A stretch of 64,000 bases of DNA, from assembly GCA_958510825.1 (NCBI GenBank), contig OY294050.1:45707249-45771248 (forward strand), given 5' to 3'. The notes under the pieces are model-generated. The model made no database searches. It worked only from the letters and a program-made list of their open reading frames with translations, and was not told the origin of the DNA. Shown one piece after another: positions 1-32,044 of this stretch (its first letter is position 1; each line of letters opens with the position of its first letter). Position numbers and translations under genes: made by a program. Origin of the DNA: Brachypterus glaber. Its lineage: Eukaryota > Arthropoda > Insecta > Coleoptera > Kateretidae.

Positions 1-484
1 TATAATTTTGTTTAAAATAAAAAATTGTTTAATAGTTTTTTCTAATGTGTCTCTCTCTCTCTCTTGCTGGGCGTCGCGAACGATTTACCCAAAATTTTCC
101 GTTATTTTGTTTATATTAATTGTGGGTTCTTCTATGACCGCAGAATGCACCCCATTTTTATGCCATCGTGTGAGATAGCACGACCATGAAAACGATCATT
201 AATAACCAGTCGTGACAATTTGACGAATGTCACATAAAACACCCCTTTTTGCTCTTAGTTATGGGTTACGTCTCCCCCTAATATCGAATCCATACTAATT
301 ACATTTCAAGACAAAATAAACCTATTAGTATCTCGAACAGTTCCCATCAAAAATAATTAGGTTAGAAAGTAAAAGTTGATTCAATTTTATGTGGCACCCC
401 GTAGTTTGCCACTAAAATCAAATCTGACCTAAAAATCTCTCTCGGCCAGAGGAATATTACCTAAAGCATTTTGAAAACAAAAGT

Positions 485-705
485 TTTTTTTTCTTCAAGC
501 GAACTAAAATGTTCATATTTTATAACTGAACACACTAGTTAGAAGTGATATATTTTTTTACAGTAAAGAAATGAGTTCATTGGTGTACGCCGTAAAAAAA
601 GTTAGTTAGCAAAACCACCACTGGCGGCAGCACTCTTTGACTTTGATGACAGCCATACTTCAAACTTGTTTGTTTATTATGTAAACAGGTAGTTGACTCA
701 AGATT
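485..705 (+). repeat. Dispersed repeat, matched inverted at 23835-24010
   Basis: It shares GTTAGTTAGCAAAACCACCA, CACTCTTTGACTTTGATGAC and TTATGTAAACAGGTAGTTGA with 23835-24010 in the opposite orientation. Confidence 0.75.
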
Positions 706-745
706 CTGTGTAAAAACCTTGTGTGAAATTAATTAAAAAAAAATT

Positions 746-1010
746 TTCGCTCGGTCGATCGATTGGTCGTTCTGTCCGGGAAATCTTGTATCCACGATAA
801 TTTAAGGACGCTTTAAGCTATAGACTTGAAATTTGGCAAACAAGTATGTTACCAAAAGTTCTCGCTCGGGATTGTTTTTGATAAACATTGGGTTGGGGCA
901 AGGAGGGCAAATGGGAAAAATACAATAAAAATACAATAATTTTTCACATAAAATTGAAAATATAGGGTTTTTTGAGGTTGCTGAAATTGAATGTTAATAA
1001 AATTTGGTAG
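746..1010 (+). repeat. TCTGTCCGG...ACTTGAAATTTGGC dispersed repeat
   Basis: Segments TCTGTCCGGGAAATCTTGTA, ACTTGAAATTTGGCAAACA and GTTCTCGCTCGGGATTGTTT recur at 42838-43035. TTTTGAGGTTGCTGAAATTGA recurs in the 43040-43450 array. Partial copies lie near 2030-2330 and, inverted, at 43985-44080. Confidence 0.75.
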
Positions 1011-1426
1011 AAATACGCTCCAAGTAACTAAAAAAGCCCTTAAATAATTTTACAACGTAAGATGGGACATGCAGTGCAGTAACTTGAAACAGGGTGGGAT
1101 TTATATGCCTTTTCGATAAAAGTTAAAACTTGCTCACCTTCCAAAACTTTTGACTTTTTATGAACATTTTCCTTTCATTTAACTTTTAAGAATGCTATTA
1201 TTTGACAATATGTTAATGTTTTCCTTTACGATAAGTTCAGACTTCACCTGGAAATATTTTGTCCCACTGCTCTTATGGGAAAAATACATTTCCGGTATAC
1301 AACAAAATGACTATTATGCGCACCTACCATAATTTTATACTTATTTATTACAAACTGAATTTTTATTAATTTTTATAAAACGTAATTTTATTTTAAAACT
1401 TTAACACTAAGAAACGTTAGTTTTTT

Positions 1427-1500
1427 ATAATGCCCGGAAGGCGAAAGCATTGTCCGAGGGCCTCTGACCGAGGGATAGGTTTCGCCTGATGGGCATTATA
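1427..1500. repeat. Small palindromic element (ATAATGCCC ends)
   Basis: TATAATGCCCGGAAGGCGAAAG pairs with TTTCGCCTGATGGGCATTATA-type sequence across a short GC-rich centre. The following GGTACATAAATAACTAAGTA resembles the end of the 11716 repeat family. Confidence 0.6.
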
Positions 1501-2029
1501 GTCTACTTAACGCCCTTGGTACATAAATAACTAAGTATTAAACATATTTTATAATATTTTGCATTGTAATAAAACGCAAACAAAACTTTATGTTCACTAT
1601 ATTAAGAAATAGGGGAAAACAAAATTTAAATCTCAATACAAATACAATCTAATTATTACGGATAATAATATTGAAAGGAGGATTTACTGGTAAGATTCGA
1701 GAATCCAGTTTCGTCACGTTTTTCCAACAAAAACAACTTCTTTTAAATCACGCCTACAATATTTCTCTGCGAAAAAATATTTTTATTACAATAAAATATT
1801 TTTTTTTCTGTTTTTGCCTTTTCAATTTAATTCTTTTGTCAACTTTGAAACAAAAAAGACTTTCAGCTTATTTAAGCTGGCTGCAGTTTTAGCCAGTGCC
1901 GAACTGCCGGATTTTTTACTTTCTCATAAAAGAGAGTATTGTAACAGAAAAAAAAATATTTTTTTTTTCTTGAATCACTTTATTTTTTCCTGAAACGTCG
2001 AGAAAAATCAAAATAAGCAATAAAAAAAT

Positions 2030-2330
2030 GATGTCTGTATGTCTGTCTATCGGTCGGTATCCACTATAACTTAAGAACGCTTTGAGCTAGCGGCTTGAAA
2101 TTTGGTATGCAGATATAGTTTTATATTATCTTGAACAAGTTTGTAATTGAGCAAATCGGTTGGGGGGAAGGGGGTAAGAGGAGGGTTAAATTTTTTTGGT
2201 CGTAATTTTTTTATGATTTACAATAGAAGAAAAATTTAAAAACCACATAAAACTAAATAAAATTACACAAAAATATTATAATTTTTTTTTCTAATATCCC
2301 CCTCTCCCCAAAATGTAATAATTTGTTTCT
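2030..2330 (+). repeat. Diverged copy of the 746 repeat family
   Basis: GTCTGTCTATCGGTCGGTAT, ACTTAAGAACGCTTTGAGCT and ACTTGAAATTTGGTATGCAG match the family. The tail has a near-duplicate AT-rich block with poly-T runs. Confidence 0.6.
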
Positions 2331-2897
2331 GTACATAACTTGTTTAGTATTCAAAATAGAAGAAATATTTAAAAAACACCTAAAAGAATAAAAAAATCAT
2401 GACTCCGCTCTCCCAAAATATTGGAAATTGTTTCTGGACATAACTTATTTTATTAGAAATTATTCTCGCTGATCCGAGACGGCTGGTTTTTAAGACGGTG
2501 ATTTCATGTGGGCCCATGTTAGGGGACTCCTATATAAAATTGTATACAGTACCTCGTTTATTATAGGAGATACAAGATCGGTTAAATTAGAAAAAAATGC
2601 GCATTATTATGCTGAGCAATAATCTGAAAGGAAATTTGACGTATAATTTTTTGTTTTTTAATTATTGCAAATTAAAAATCCTGAGTTTGTTTTTTATTTT
2701 TTTGAGCGAAAACCGACAAAGCTAGATGTTTAATTTTGGTTTTGTTGAGTCGCTTGTGTTTAGATTAATATTTTCAGTGAATTAAAAAGGGTGGTTTTGA
2801 TTACATAGTTTGGTTTACACAGTGTAATTTAGTCTTTAACATAAATACTATTGGGGTGTTTTATTTTAATAGACAGGTTGCTCTTTTGAGTATACGG

Positions 2898-3177
2898 GTG
2901 GCCACTAGGCCTATAGGCACAGTGCACTGTGGCCACTAGGCCTATAGGCACAGTGCACTGTGGCCACTAGGCCTATAGGCACAGTGCACTGTGGCCACTA
3001 GGCTTATAGGCACAGTGCACTGTGGCCACTAGGCACAGTGCACTGTGGCCACTAGGCCTATAGGCACAGTGCACTGTGGTCACTAGGCCTATAGGCACAG
3101 TGCACTGTGGCCACTAGGCCTATAGGCACAGTGCACTGTGGCCACTAGGCCTATAGGCACAGTGCACTGTGGCCACT
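2898..3177. repeat. 31-bp tandem satellite, nine units plus a partial
   Basis: The unit is GTGGCCACTAGGCCTATAGG followed by CACAGTGCACT. Units start at 2898, 2929, 2960, 2991, 3022, 3045, 3076, 3107, 3138 and 3169 (partial). The unit at 3022 lacks 8 bases (23 bp). Copies are almost identical. Each junction creates the perfect palindrome CACAGTGCACTGTG, and AGGCCTATAGG is nearly palindromic. Confidence 0.95.
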
Positions 3178-3287
3178 GTCACCACTGCAGTGGTCCCAGA
3201 AAAAAAAGTGACAAAATTAAAACGTTACCTGCCAAAATTAATGTCAAAATTTACTGCCCTGAAAAAAATCAATGTTTGATCATTTAT

Positions 3288-4380
3288 GTTAGGGAACGTT
3301 CAAGTATTACGTAACGCAAAATTTAATCATTTTGGATATTTTTTTTAAATTTTGCCAAAATTAACAAAAATATGGCATAAAACAAAAAATTATGAAAACT
3401 TCAGCCCATTTTTTTATGAGTTATTTTCCTTATACAGCCTGTTCCAGAACTCGCGTACCGAAATTTGAGGGTATATTAAAAACCCTCTGGAAAATATGAA
3501 AAAAATTAAAAAAAAAATCCATCTTCGTTCAATTCAAAAATAAGAACGCTTTAAGTGGACCAATACTGTTGCTGATTGTAAATTACCATTAAAGGTTGAA
3601 TTTGTAGCTATGGAAGCAAATTTAATTATTGCAGGTACATATTCTGTAGGTTGACATGGTGATTAATGTGACATAAATATTTATTAATGTCATAAAAAAA
3701 TATCAAAACTTTCATGATGTTTACTTCAGAAGAGTATTGCGAAATGCTAATTTTATATGGCGAGTGTGGCCGGAGTGCTTCAGCTACATCTGTAGAATAT
3801 TCTATTCGTTTTCCCAATAGAGAACATCCTAGCAGAAATGTTATTTTAAGATTGGTGCAAATGGTAATTTATAATCAGCAACAGTATTGGTCCACTTAAA
3901 GCGTTCTTATTTTTGAATTGAACGAAGATGGATTTTTGTTGAAATTTTTTTCATATTTTCTAGAGGGTTTTTAATATACCCTCAAATTTCGGTACGCGAG
4001 TTCTGGAACAGACTGTATGTAGTAATTACTGTATTCATGATTTTTACCAGACTGTTTTTTTTTTTAAATTTTGAATAAAATATATAAAAAATTTGGTGAA
4101 ATATGAGTAATTTTTCCATTCTATTAACATATTAAACAAAATTACCCTAAAATAATTACAGATTTACGAAAAAAAAATACATTAGAAAAATTTTAAATCT
4201 TTTTTTTTTCAAAATGAAATAAACAAAAAATAGGCTGGTAAAAAATTATGACAATTTTTTACAGAAATTACTAGTACATATAAGAAAAATAACCCACAAA
4301 AAATGGGTTGAAGTTTTAATAATTTTTTGTTTTATGCCATATTTTTGTTAATTTTGGCAAAATTTAAAAAATAAATGGGG
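3288..4380. mobile_element. Large foldback element around the HTH fragment
   Basis: The left arm (about 3340-3592) and right arm (about 3861-4375) are inverted copies. Matching segments include CCTGTTCCAGAACTCGCG / CGCGAGTTCTGGAACAG, the GAACGCTTTAAGTGGACC block and the TATGGCATAAAACAAAAAAT block. The right arm has extra sequence near 4020-4290. The left edge abuts TTAGGGAACGTTCAAG, the end of a PIF/Harbinger-type MITE. Confidence 0.75.
3714..3896 (+). pseudogene. Transposon helix-turn-helix fragment (DUF4817-like)
   Basis: The 61-residue open frame reads FTSEEYCEMLILYGECGRSA and later RFPNREHPSRNVILRLVQM. This pattern (YxxMLxxYGECxxNAxxAxxxYxxRFPNRxHP) is the N-terminal helix-turn-helix often found in insect mobile-element proteins. 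It sits in the loop between the arms of a foldback element and its end runs into the right arm. No catalytic domain follows, so it is a captured or leftover N-terminal piece. Confidence 0.6.
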
Positions 4381-7041
4381 CATATTTATACCGCCATTTT
4401 TAATTTTACGTTTTTGGGTACTGGTCCATATTAAGATTAACAAAAGAAGCCTTGATACCAAATCTCAGAAAAATCGGACATTTTTTCCAAATGTTGAAGC
4501 ACCCTAATAACGCAAAATTTTTTTTTTTAGATTTTTCACTACTTTTTTTCGTAACCAGCGGTGCAAAAAACGGCATTATGCAAAAAAAACAAAATTTTGT
4601 CACTTTTTTTTCTGGGACCTGATGTCTTCTATCAAGAAATTCGGGATCCAGATATTTTTAATTTAAAAAATCTCTTTTTGAAAATTCTAGAATTAATTAA
4701 ATTTATCATAAAGAAAAATTCAACTTTTTACCGTGTTAGTAACCAAACTTTTGACGATGAAAGCTTAAATGCCTTTGCGTTTAGAACTTTTAACAGCTTA
4801 TTTTATTTTTAATAATGTTTCTCCTTTTTGTACTTAAAAAAGTCCAAATACTTCGTATTAAAAAATAAATATTTTTGTTTAGGTAGATAGCCTTTTTAAT
4901 TTTTGTCCTAAGGGTTGAACTCTATGAGAAATCTGTCTAAAAATTTTCAGAAGTCTTAAAAATTTTTCACAAGTCTCAGTTTTTCAGAAATCTCGAAAAT
5001 TCGGTAATGTTCACAAGATTTTTAATTGGTTTTTAAAAATTTCAAAATTCTTACCAAAACTCTCAGGAATCTTAGATTTGTTGTCGAAAATCTCGGAAGC
5101 CTGTAAAATATTTGTAATTTATAGGTAATAATTAATTATTTAATAACACTAGTATTATAAAAAGTGCTCTTCCTAGCAAATATTTGTTTCTGCACTAAAA
5201 TCATATAATAAAATTGTATTTATGATAAACTTCGGCGGTTAACATAGAAAATTACTGGGGATTAAAGTGCTTTTTTGGCTTTTTAAGGAATCCTTAGGCT
5301 CTCAGGGGAAACTAAAGATGTTCGATTTTTCCATTTTATTTTCTTTTTATTCGCTAAACGGTTTAAAACAAATTAAATTTTATTACCTACACATGAGAAA
5401 TTTTACCCGTTTTAGATTGTTATAATTTAAACCAAATTTTAAAAATTCTGTTTTTTTTTTAGTTTTAAAATAACTATTTTTTTGCAGAATGCTTCTTTTC
5501 TGACCTTCGATGGCGGGAATAAGAAATTTGGGGGCCCGATTACAATATTACACGAGGGGCACTAATAAACAAATCGACGATTTCGAACCACCCACTAATA
5601 ATTGGTAAATTTTGTTTTTTATATAGTTGAAGCGACTATGGAAAAAATCCAGCATTTGTATTAAAAAATAGTATAAACTTTTTAAGACATTCGTCAATCA
5701 TGTTTCATGAAACTAAATTCAGTGTTTAAGAAATTAACCAATCACAAACGATGTTTAAAACAGTCCTAAGGTAAAACTTTTAACCTACACGGTATTTGCA
5801 GTCTTTTGACGGAAAATAAAGAAAATGATTCTACATTATAAATCAATCAAAACCAACACAGTAACATATGTCAGGAAATAAGTCCTAAGGGACCTAAGTC
5901 CCTTCGAAGATAGACATATTGAATGTTGCAGGGCAATTATTTATTTAAAAGTAAGCAAAAAAGTATTCTTTCCCGAAACACCTAAATTTATCTAATATTA
6001 AAGAAGTACTGTTACTTCCTTTTTACTTTCATTTTGTTTTGAAAACGGTTGCTTCTACAGTGTTACACTATATGACATTTTTTCTGTATTTTTTATCAAG
6101 GAATCCATATTTTTTAAAAAAGATCCAAAAAAATACACATAAAAAAATTGGGGCAAAAGTGTGTTAAATCTTACATAATTTTTCCATCTAGACTAGCCAA
6201 AAAAATAAATTAACCTAAAATTATTGCCCTTATATACTAGTATACATGCAAAACCTCGTCACTCTAACCAAAAGGAGTTATTAATTAAAACCCCTATTTT
6301 TAGTACAATTTGAAACGGTCGTAACTCTCGTAGAGTTCTTTTCCGAATCTATGTTCCCATGCTGGTTTTTCATGTTTCGAGATTTCGAATCATACCCTTT
6401 ATTTTCCGCCAAAAGAATGTACATTGCCCTTTCTTAAAAATTAATTAATTAATTAATTAAAAATTGGTGAATTCTTTAAGAATTAAAACAAGATAAATTT
6501 ACCTTTATACAGATGCAGAAAAAAAATGGCCATCTGTCAAAAAAAAAAACAATTAATTTTTTTTTAAGTTCAATTGGGACTTGTTTCAAAAAAAAAATAG
6601 TAACAGTAATATTTTTAATTATTTTTAGTATACATACTCAGTATAAATATGTACTTGCCATCTTTCATGCAAGTTTCTTCATACAAGAAATGTTACTACT
6701 CAAACTAAACACTTTTCCTTGATTCAAGTTTTAACCTCTTGGTCTAAATAAGATATGTATTCAACTTTAATCAAGCAACACATTTAAGTACGTACTTAAC
6801 ATGTATATTACGTCATAACCTAGTTATTAAAACTATTTTTCAATATAAAATTATTTTTAGAAAATAGCCAGTTTTAAAATTGAAAAACCATTAAATCAAT
6901 CTGAATATTAAAAAAAAATCCAAAAATAAATAAATTAACCTTTTCCGATAATTGTGTGCTTGACTTTAATGCTTATTTTTTGCATAAACGCTTCAATTTT
7001 CCCTTACTTTCCCCAAAAAACTAAACCTTAATTTCTTCCAG
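4381..7041. other. AT-rich stretch with no recognised gene
   Basis: No exon, RNA gene or complete element recognised. There is a run of TTAATTAA repeats near 6435-6460 and a GGGACC/AAGTCCTAAGG patch near 5880-5910. The missing VGlut first exon could lie here or to the left, but no convincing coding segment was seen. Confidence 0.5.
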
Positions 7042-26177
<19,136 letters not shown>

Positions 26178-27520
26178 TTGTTTCAACACTCGACTGACAA
26201 TTATTTCTGCTCCGTAATAGCTAGTTTATGCATGATTATAACTTAAGTTTAAAGTAATAATTAATTTTATTTGTCATTATATTTTTTTAATGGTTAAATT
26301 TTCAATTTAGTGATGGTTAAGTTTTAATTATACATAAACACATACTTGCTATTTCACACGCCGAAGCGCAATAATTTCAAAGAATCAAGTTTCATGGAGC
26401 TTTAAGAAATTTAAACTTATAGTTCGTGTAAAAATGCAAGTCGATTGCAAAACAACTAATTTCAAGAACGCTTTAACATAGAGACTTGAAATTTGAAACA
26501 CATATTTTCTACTACTTAGAAAATCGTTGTTCCAAATTTCCAGCCTTTGGGTCAAAGCGTTTTTGAAATTAGTTGTTTTGCAAGCGACTTGCATCTTTAC
26601 ACTAATTATAGTTTGCGATAAGTTTAATTCAAAAATCCATAAAAACATGGTATTTTAGACTTAATCGCAGGTTAACTTTAATTAACGATTATGATAACTT
26701 GATAAAAAAAATATCGTTAAGGTTTATTTTTTTAAAACTTGCAGCAGATATATGGATGTTGCGGAAATCGTCAACTAAATATTTAGGGTAAACTCCACTA
26801 CCTTTTAATAATTTGTAAAATATAGGTCTTTTGCGCGTGAAAATCATTTGTTTTTACAATCTGACATCTCTATATCTAGAAAAAGTCACATAACCTCAAA
26901 TAATTGAGGGAGGCCTTGAGTACAATGAATTGTTTATTTCGCTCTGGCAAAATCGGTGCAACAGTTCTATATTTATTCTGTAATGTTCTATGTCTGAAAG
27001 TTGTCAAAAGCTAGTTTTTGAATTAACCCTTAATATTTTATTATAACTTTCAAATAAAGATAATATCACTAAAGTTAACAAAATTAAAAAAATATATATT
27101 ACTACTAATAATAAAATTGTTTTATTATTATTAGGGTTAATAATTTTATATAGTTAATATAAATATACTATTTTTCTGGCAATTTCCGCAATACTCTATT
27201 CAATATTTTAATTGTTTATATTATTAGATATTAATGTTCCTGTATTTTTTTTTTCTTTTTTGATACAAACATGCCGAAAACGAAAAAACTCTAGAACTCT
27301 GTTAATTTTACATAATTTCATTATTTTTTTTTTCTTGAAATATTGTTATTTAAGGATTAAAGTGTGGAAGTTTAAAAATATTATTTTGTAAACAAGCCAG
27401 ACGGTAATTATATCTGGACTACGTACGAAAGATATGACGTTATTCAATATAATTAATAAAAATATTAAGGATTAAAAAAATAAATAAATACTACCGGGTA
27501 AATTAAAAACAACGTACATA
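26178..27520. other. VGlut 3' flank
   Basis: Region after the VGlut stop. A small foldback (26415-26610; GCAAGTCGATTGCAAAACAA / TTGTTTTGCAAGCGACTTGC) derives from the ACTTGAAATTTG repeat family. No AATAAA is obvious in the first 800 bases; one lies near 27050. No other gene seen. Confidence 0.5.
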
Positions 27521-28613
27521 AAGGGTAATCAAAACTTAAGTACTTCGTAACGTTTAGAGTCATTTACAAAATTGTTTTACTTTATTTCAAATCTCCTTAC
27601 TTTTGAAATGGTAAAAACCAAGGTCATGGTTTTCTTTAACAACATGGACAAGCGATACCAACTTAATTTATTATTCCAGAAACATTCCAGAAAATTTAAT
27701 TAGTTTATTTTTAGGACAAGGTTACTCTAAATGTATTGATTAAAATATTCCTGTTTCATTTCAATTTTGAATAAAAGACTGCTTCTTTTAGTAATTTTAT
27801 CCTCTTAATACTAAGTTTGTTAACTTGAGAGAATAAGGTTAACACAGTAACCCGGTGATTTATATAGCTATATTGCAATTATAGAGATAATAAAGTTAAT
27901 TTAAAATAGGGTAGGGGAAGGGGCCCTAAGATAACGCATTGGGTAAGATGACGAATTGTCTATAACAAACGCACGTCAACAGATGGAACAACAGTTGCAC
28001 TCTGTTGTAAAATAAATACCTTAAATTAAAATTAAATTTCAAATTAAGATTTTTTAACAATAATTATTATTATTTAAAATTATCAGTCAAGGCGGATAAG
28101 ATAACGAATACCAAAAGCGGGTAAGATGACGATTTTATAATATACATAAATAATATTGATGTAGACGTTTCAAATTTAAATAATTGTCTAATATGCGGGG
28201 ATATTGGTATAGATAATGAGGTATGGTTATATTTTTTTAAAGGAAATCAATAATTAAAACAAAACAAAAAATAAAAATTAGATAAACTATTAATTGAATT
28301 ACCACCTTCTAAATAAAAAAAATGACTTAAATGAAAACCCTATTTTATAAAAACCATCAAATCTTATGTTCGTCAACTTAGGGCCCCTTCCCCTATTTCA
28401 TTTCAAATTGCAATAAAATAGACAGTCTTGAATGTAAAACAATTTTTTTTTCTGGAGTGTTTCTGGAATAATAAAGTTTATATCGCTATTTCATGTTTTT
28501 AAAGAAAACGATACTTTTTTACCATTTTAAGAGTAAGGAGATTCAAAATCAAAAAAAAAGAAATTTTAAAATTTCAACTCGAAGAACTCAAGTTTCAATC
28601 ACCCTGACATAAT
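27521..28613. mobile_element. Nested foldback elements
   Basis: Outer arms of about 180 bases (AGGGTAATCAAAACTTAAGT / ACTCAAGTTTCAATCACCCT, with CATTCCAGAAAATTT-type inner parts) enclose an inner element. The inner element (27912-28395) has ends TAGGGGAAGGGGCCCTAAG / CTTAGGGCCCCTTCCCCTA and repeated GATAAGATAACGA / GGGTAAGATGACGA words. Confidence 0.8.
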
Positions 28614-28875
28614 CAAATATTAATAATACAAATTCAACAAATTTTCAAATTCTACGTGATTTTAGCCTACCCGGCAAATTATTGGAATGCCTTAAAATAT
28701 CACTTGTTATACTATGCAATGAATATTTTAATAGATTAAAATTTTAGATAGAAAAACAATTATGCATTCCGTGATACGGATTGCAAAAAGCATGCGGTTT
28801 AATTTTGCTGTCGATTAGAAAATATATTTCTTCTAAACAAAATACTCAACGCAGATTTTTCAAACCCATAAGAGA

Positions 28876-28881
<6 letters not shown>

Positions 28882-28935
<54 letters not shown>
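28882..28935. repeat. (ATT)n microsatellite, 54 bp
   Basis: Pure ATT trinucleotide run. Confidence 0.95.
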
Positions 28936-29637
28936 TGTTTTATAAAAGCAAAGGATATGTATACCGTAGGACTATGTTAAATTGATTCAATTCCATGCAT
29001 ACAGTTTTCCAGAAATCTGTGTTGAGTTTTTAATAAAACACAGATATACGAACATGTTTAAGCTTAAACTTTAACTCGATTTTATGGATTTTATAGGAGT
29101 TTATTTTATTATTTTTTTAATGGCATTAAAATTAAATCGCTTTTATAAAAATAACTAAATATAATAAAACCATGGATATCGCTATTTCATCATCATAAAT
29201 GTTTGTGATATATTATTTCGTTTTACAAAGTTTAGATAAATGTTATCATTTAATAAGTACAAATATTTAAGCTATAAAACTATAAAATATTAGTATAAAA
29301 ATATAGAAAATATATTTTTAAATATATTGATTTAAGTTAGTTGAACCCAAAATAATTCTATACCAAGTATTGACACTGACAAATAAGAATGTCTGATTTA
29401 AAAAGCAAGGCGCTTTTTTCCGCTGTTGCCAACTGCACATGCGCAGCGTTGCCAAAAGACATTAAAATTCCCCATAATGTAAGAATAAAATATTTCAAAC
29501 AATCAGCAAAAAGTAAGGTTAATTGTCAAATGATTTGACAGCAGAATTTTAAATTTGGTTTGGTTTTTTGCATCAGTTTGAAATACTTGATTCCAATTGG
29601 TTGGATCTTTTACAGAATGTAGCATTAAAAAGAAAAA

Positions 29638-29932
29638 TAACACAGCCACACAAAAAATAATCTGGTACTTTTGACGAGATACATGTATTCCTATGTATTT
29701 TGAGTCGCTGAATCTGAATCTGAGTCAAAGTGATTACTTTTCGAGATAACCTCAAAAAACGTTATTTTTGAGTATAACGAGTATAGCGTTTTTTGAGGTT
29801 ATCTCAAAAACTAATCGTATGAGGTACCATTTGACCCCAGATTCGGATTAAGCGACCCAAAATACATAGAAATAAATGTGTCTCGTTAAAAGTACCAAAA
29901 TTTTGTTTCTTTTTGTGTGACTGTGTATTTTA
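29638..29932. mobile_element. Foldback element related to the 59699 element
   Basis: Inverted arms contain ATGTATTTTGAGTCGCTGAA / AGCGACCCAAAATACATAG and ACGAGATACATGTATT / AAATGTGTCTCGT, with outer CACACAAAAAATAA / TTTCTTTTTGTGTG. At the centre GTTTTTGAGGTTATCTC is itself mirrored. Layout and core motif match the element in the na intron. Confidence 0.75.
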
Positions 29933-30838
29933 ACCTCTCGCCTTTCTCGTGGCATTAGACTTGTGTAGGGATGTTAAAAAACGGTTTTTTTAATGCATTG
30001 TTTTAAAACGGTTTTTTTTATTTTTTCGTTTTTTTTTTTGTTATTTTTTATTTTTTGTTCCCAGTTCTCAAGAAAAAATATTTTTAATTAATAAACTGTC
30101 TTTTAGTTGTCAAATTAGTACAATTCGTATACTTATATAATTTTTTTGAATATATAGAACTTTAATTTGGTTTGACTCAGATAAAAGTCACAAATAATTT
30201 AGGTTAGGATCTGATCATTAATTTATTGCGTTCAAGGTTTTGTGAATATTTTATGATTTTATTCTGATAATTAACACATTTTAAGGATCCTGGCTGCCAG
30301 GACCTGTGCCTGGTTATCCATTGTGTCAGGATCTGGTTATCCATTGGTTGTAAATTTGAAATGTAGTAAAGTAAAAAACAAAAAAAAAACAGAGGTCGTT
30401 GTTTTAAAACAAAAGAAAAACATTGTTTTAAAACAAAAAAAGTCCAAACTTGTTTAAAAAAAAATTTATTATTTACATCCCTAGACTTGTGTCACTACTT
30501 GATGTGAATGTACTTGGGCTGAGTATAAAAAGACACATTTTCTAATATCTCTTGGCTCCGCTTCATGAAAAAAATAAGCACTCTCGTGCACTGAAAACTA
30601 TTTTTGGCCATGTATCATAATTTACAATTTTCTAATCCCGGAAGGTTATTTTTAAGATACGACCTCTGAAAGAGGCAACTCGATTTTGGAAATTGTGCCT
30701 TTTTAAAAGTTAAATTTTTAGTAAGAAGCAGTATTTTTGCATAAAAACTGCTTTCTTATTTTTTTTTATTTTCCTGTTTTTTTTTCTTGTTAACGTTGCA
30801 ATTGTTAGTTGATGCACTTTCCAAAAATATATACTAGT

Positions 30839-31127
30839 AAATGGCTGCGTTCAATGAAAACAGCAAAACTAATCAAAAGTCATCAAAAAGTTTTGCTAGC
30901 AAATTGCTGAACGGCTATCTGTCACTTGTCACAACCACCATTTGAGGTTAGAAATACGCACAAAAAGTACATTCCTGCGCTTTTAAAAAATCAATCAAAA
31001 GTAATCATCTCAAAATGTTAATGAGGAATGATTGCCGCGACATCTGTTAATTGTAACTCGTCATAGCGTTCAGTAGTGATTTGACAGCTTTCTATGAGTT
31101 TTGCTGTTTCCATTGAACGCAGCCATT
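30839..31127. mobile_element. Foldback MITE (AATGGCTGCGTTCAATG ends)
   Basis: AATGGCTGCGTTCAATGAAA / CATTGAACGCAGCCATT and ACAGCAAAACT / AGTTTTGCTGT form arms of about 31 bases around a 230-base non-coding middle. Confidence 0.8.
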
Positions 31128-32044
31128 AGGATGAAATATTACGTGTCCGGTAATAATAAAAAAACAATATTCGTAGTCTATATATTTTATATGATAAAAT
31201 AAAATTAGGAACACTAGGGTTTGAAAAAAAAAATGAAAAACTGGACCTTTCTTCGCCTCTTCTCACCGATTTTTTTTTTAAATAGGGAGGAAAGTTATTT
31301 ATTCCCTATCAAAGACCTACACTTAATAATCGGATTCTATGATTTTAATCATTGACAACATAAGATGCTGATGAGATAAAGTTTTTGTTTCAACTCTTTC
31401 TCTTAACAGTTTATAGTTGAAATTTATAAGAGCGACTACAAGTAAAAAAAAAGTTTTGCAAGAGAAGATTCGTTTCCAAAGTATATGCGATAAAATAACC
31501 GCGACACAATACCTATGCGACAATGCATATGTTCGACAAAATCTCCAACTAAAAAATATTCAAAATTAAAATTTGATAGGGCAAAAATTTGTATATCAAA
31601 TTATAATGCATTTAAAATTTGTCTTATTGTTAAAATCAAAAAATGTTTTTAAAGAAAACTACCAAAAAAGAAAGTAATAAATAAATTTCTATATAGGAGC
31701 TCTTCAAGAATGACGTCACCTCCAAATGGGAGAGGGGGGTTGGTCAAAAGGTGACGAAAAGTGACGAAGGAGGGATGGAATTTTTTGTCGCAGGTTAATT
31801 TTTTCGCCGGAATATTTTATCGCATCAGTTTTTCATTTTGGATACTTTGACATTTATTTTTTGGAGCGGATATTTTGTAGCAGAATCCGACCACAAATAT
31901 TTTTTTATTATAAAATTCAGGACACACGATTCATATCGTAAAAAATTACAATTGTGTACAGGGTGAACTAGAACTGACCAGACAAGCCTATTCCTAAAAA
32001 AAAATTCTTTTGGATTTAAATTTAATAATAGTTTGTATTAATTA

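Noticed and set aside
2898..3177. Regular repeats considered as a CRISPR array
   Set aside because: Units are contiguous with no spacers, in a eukaryotic setting; it is a satellite.
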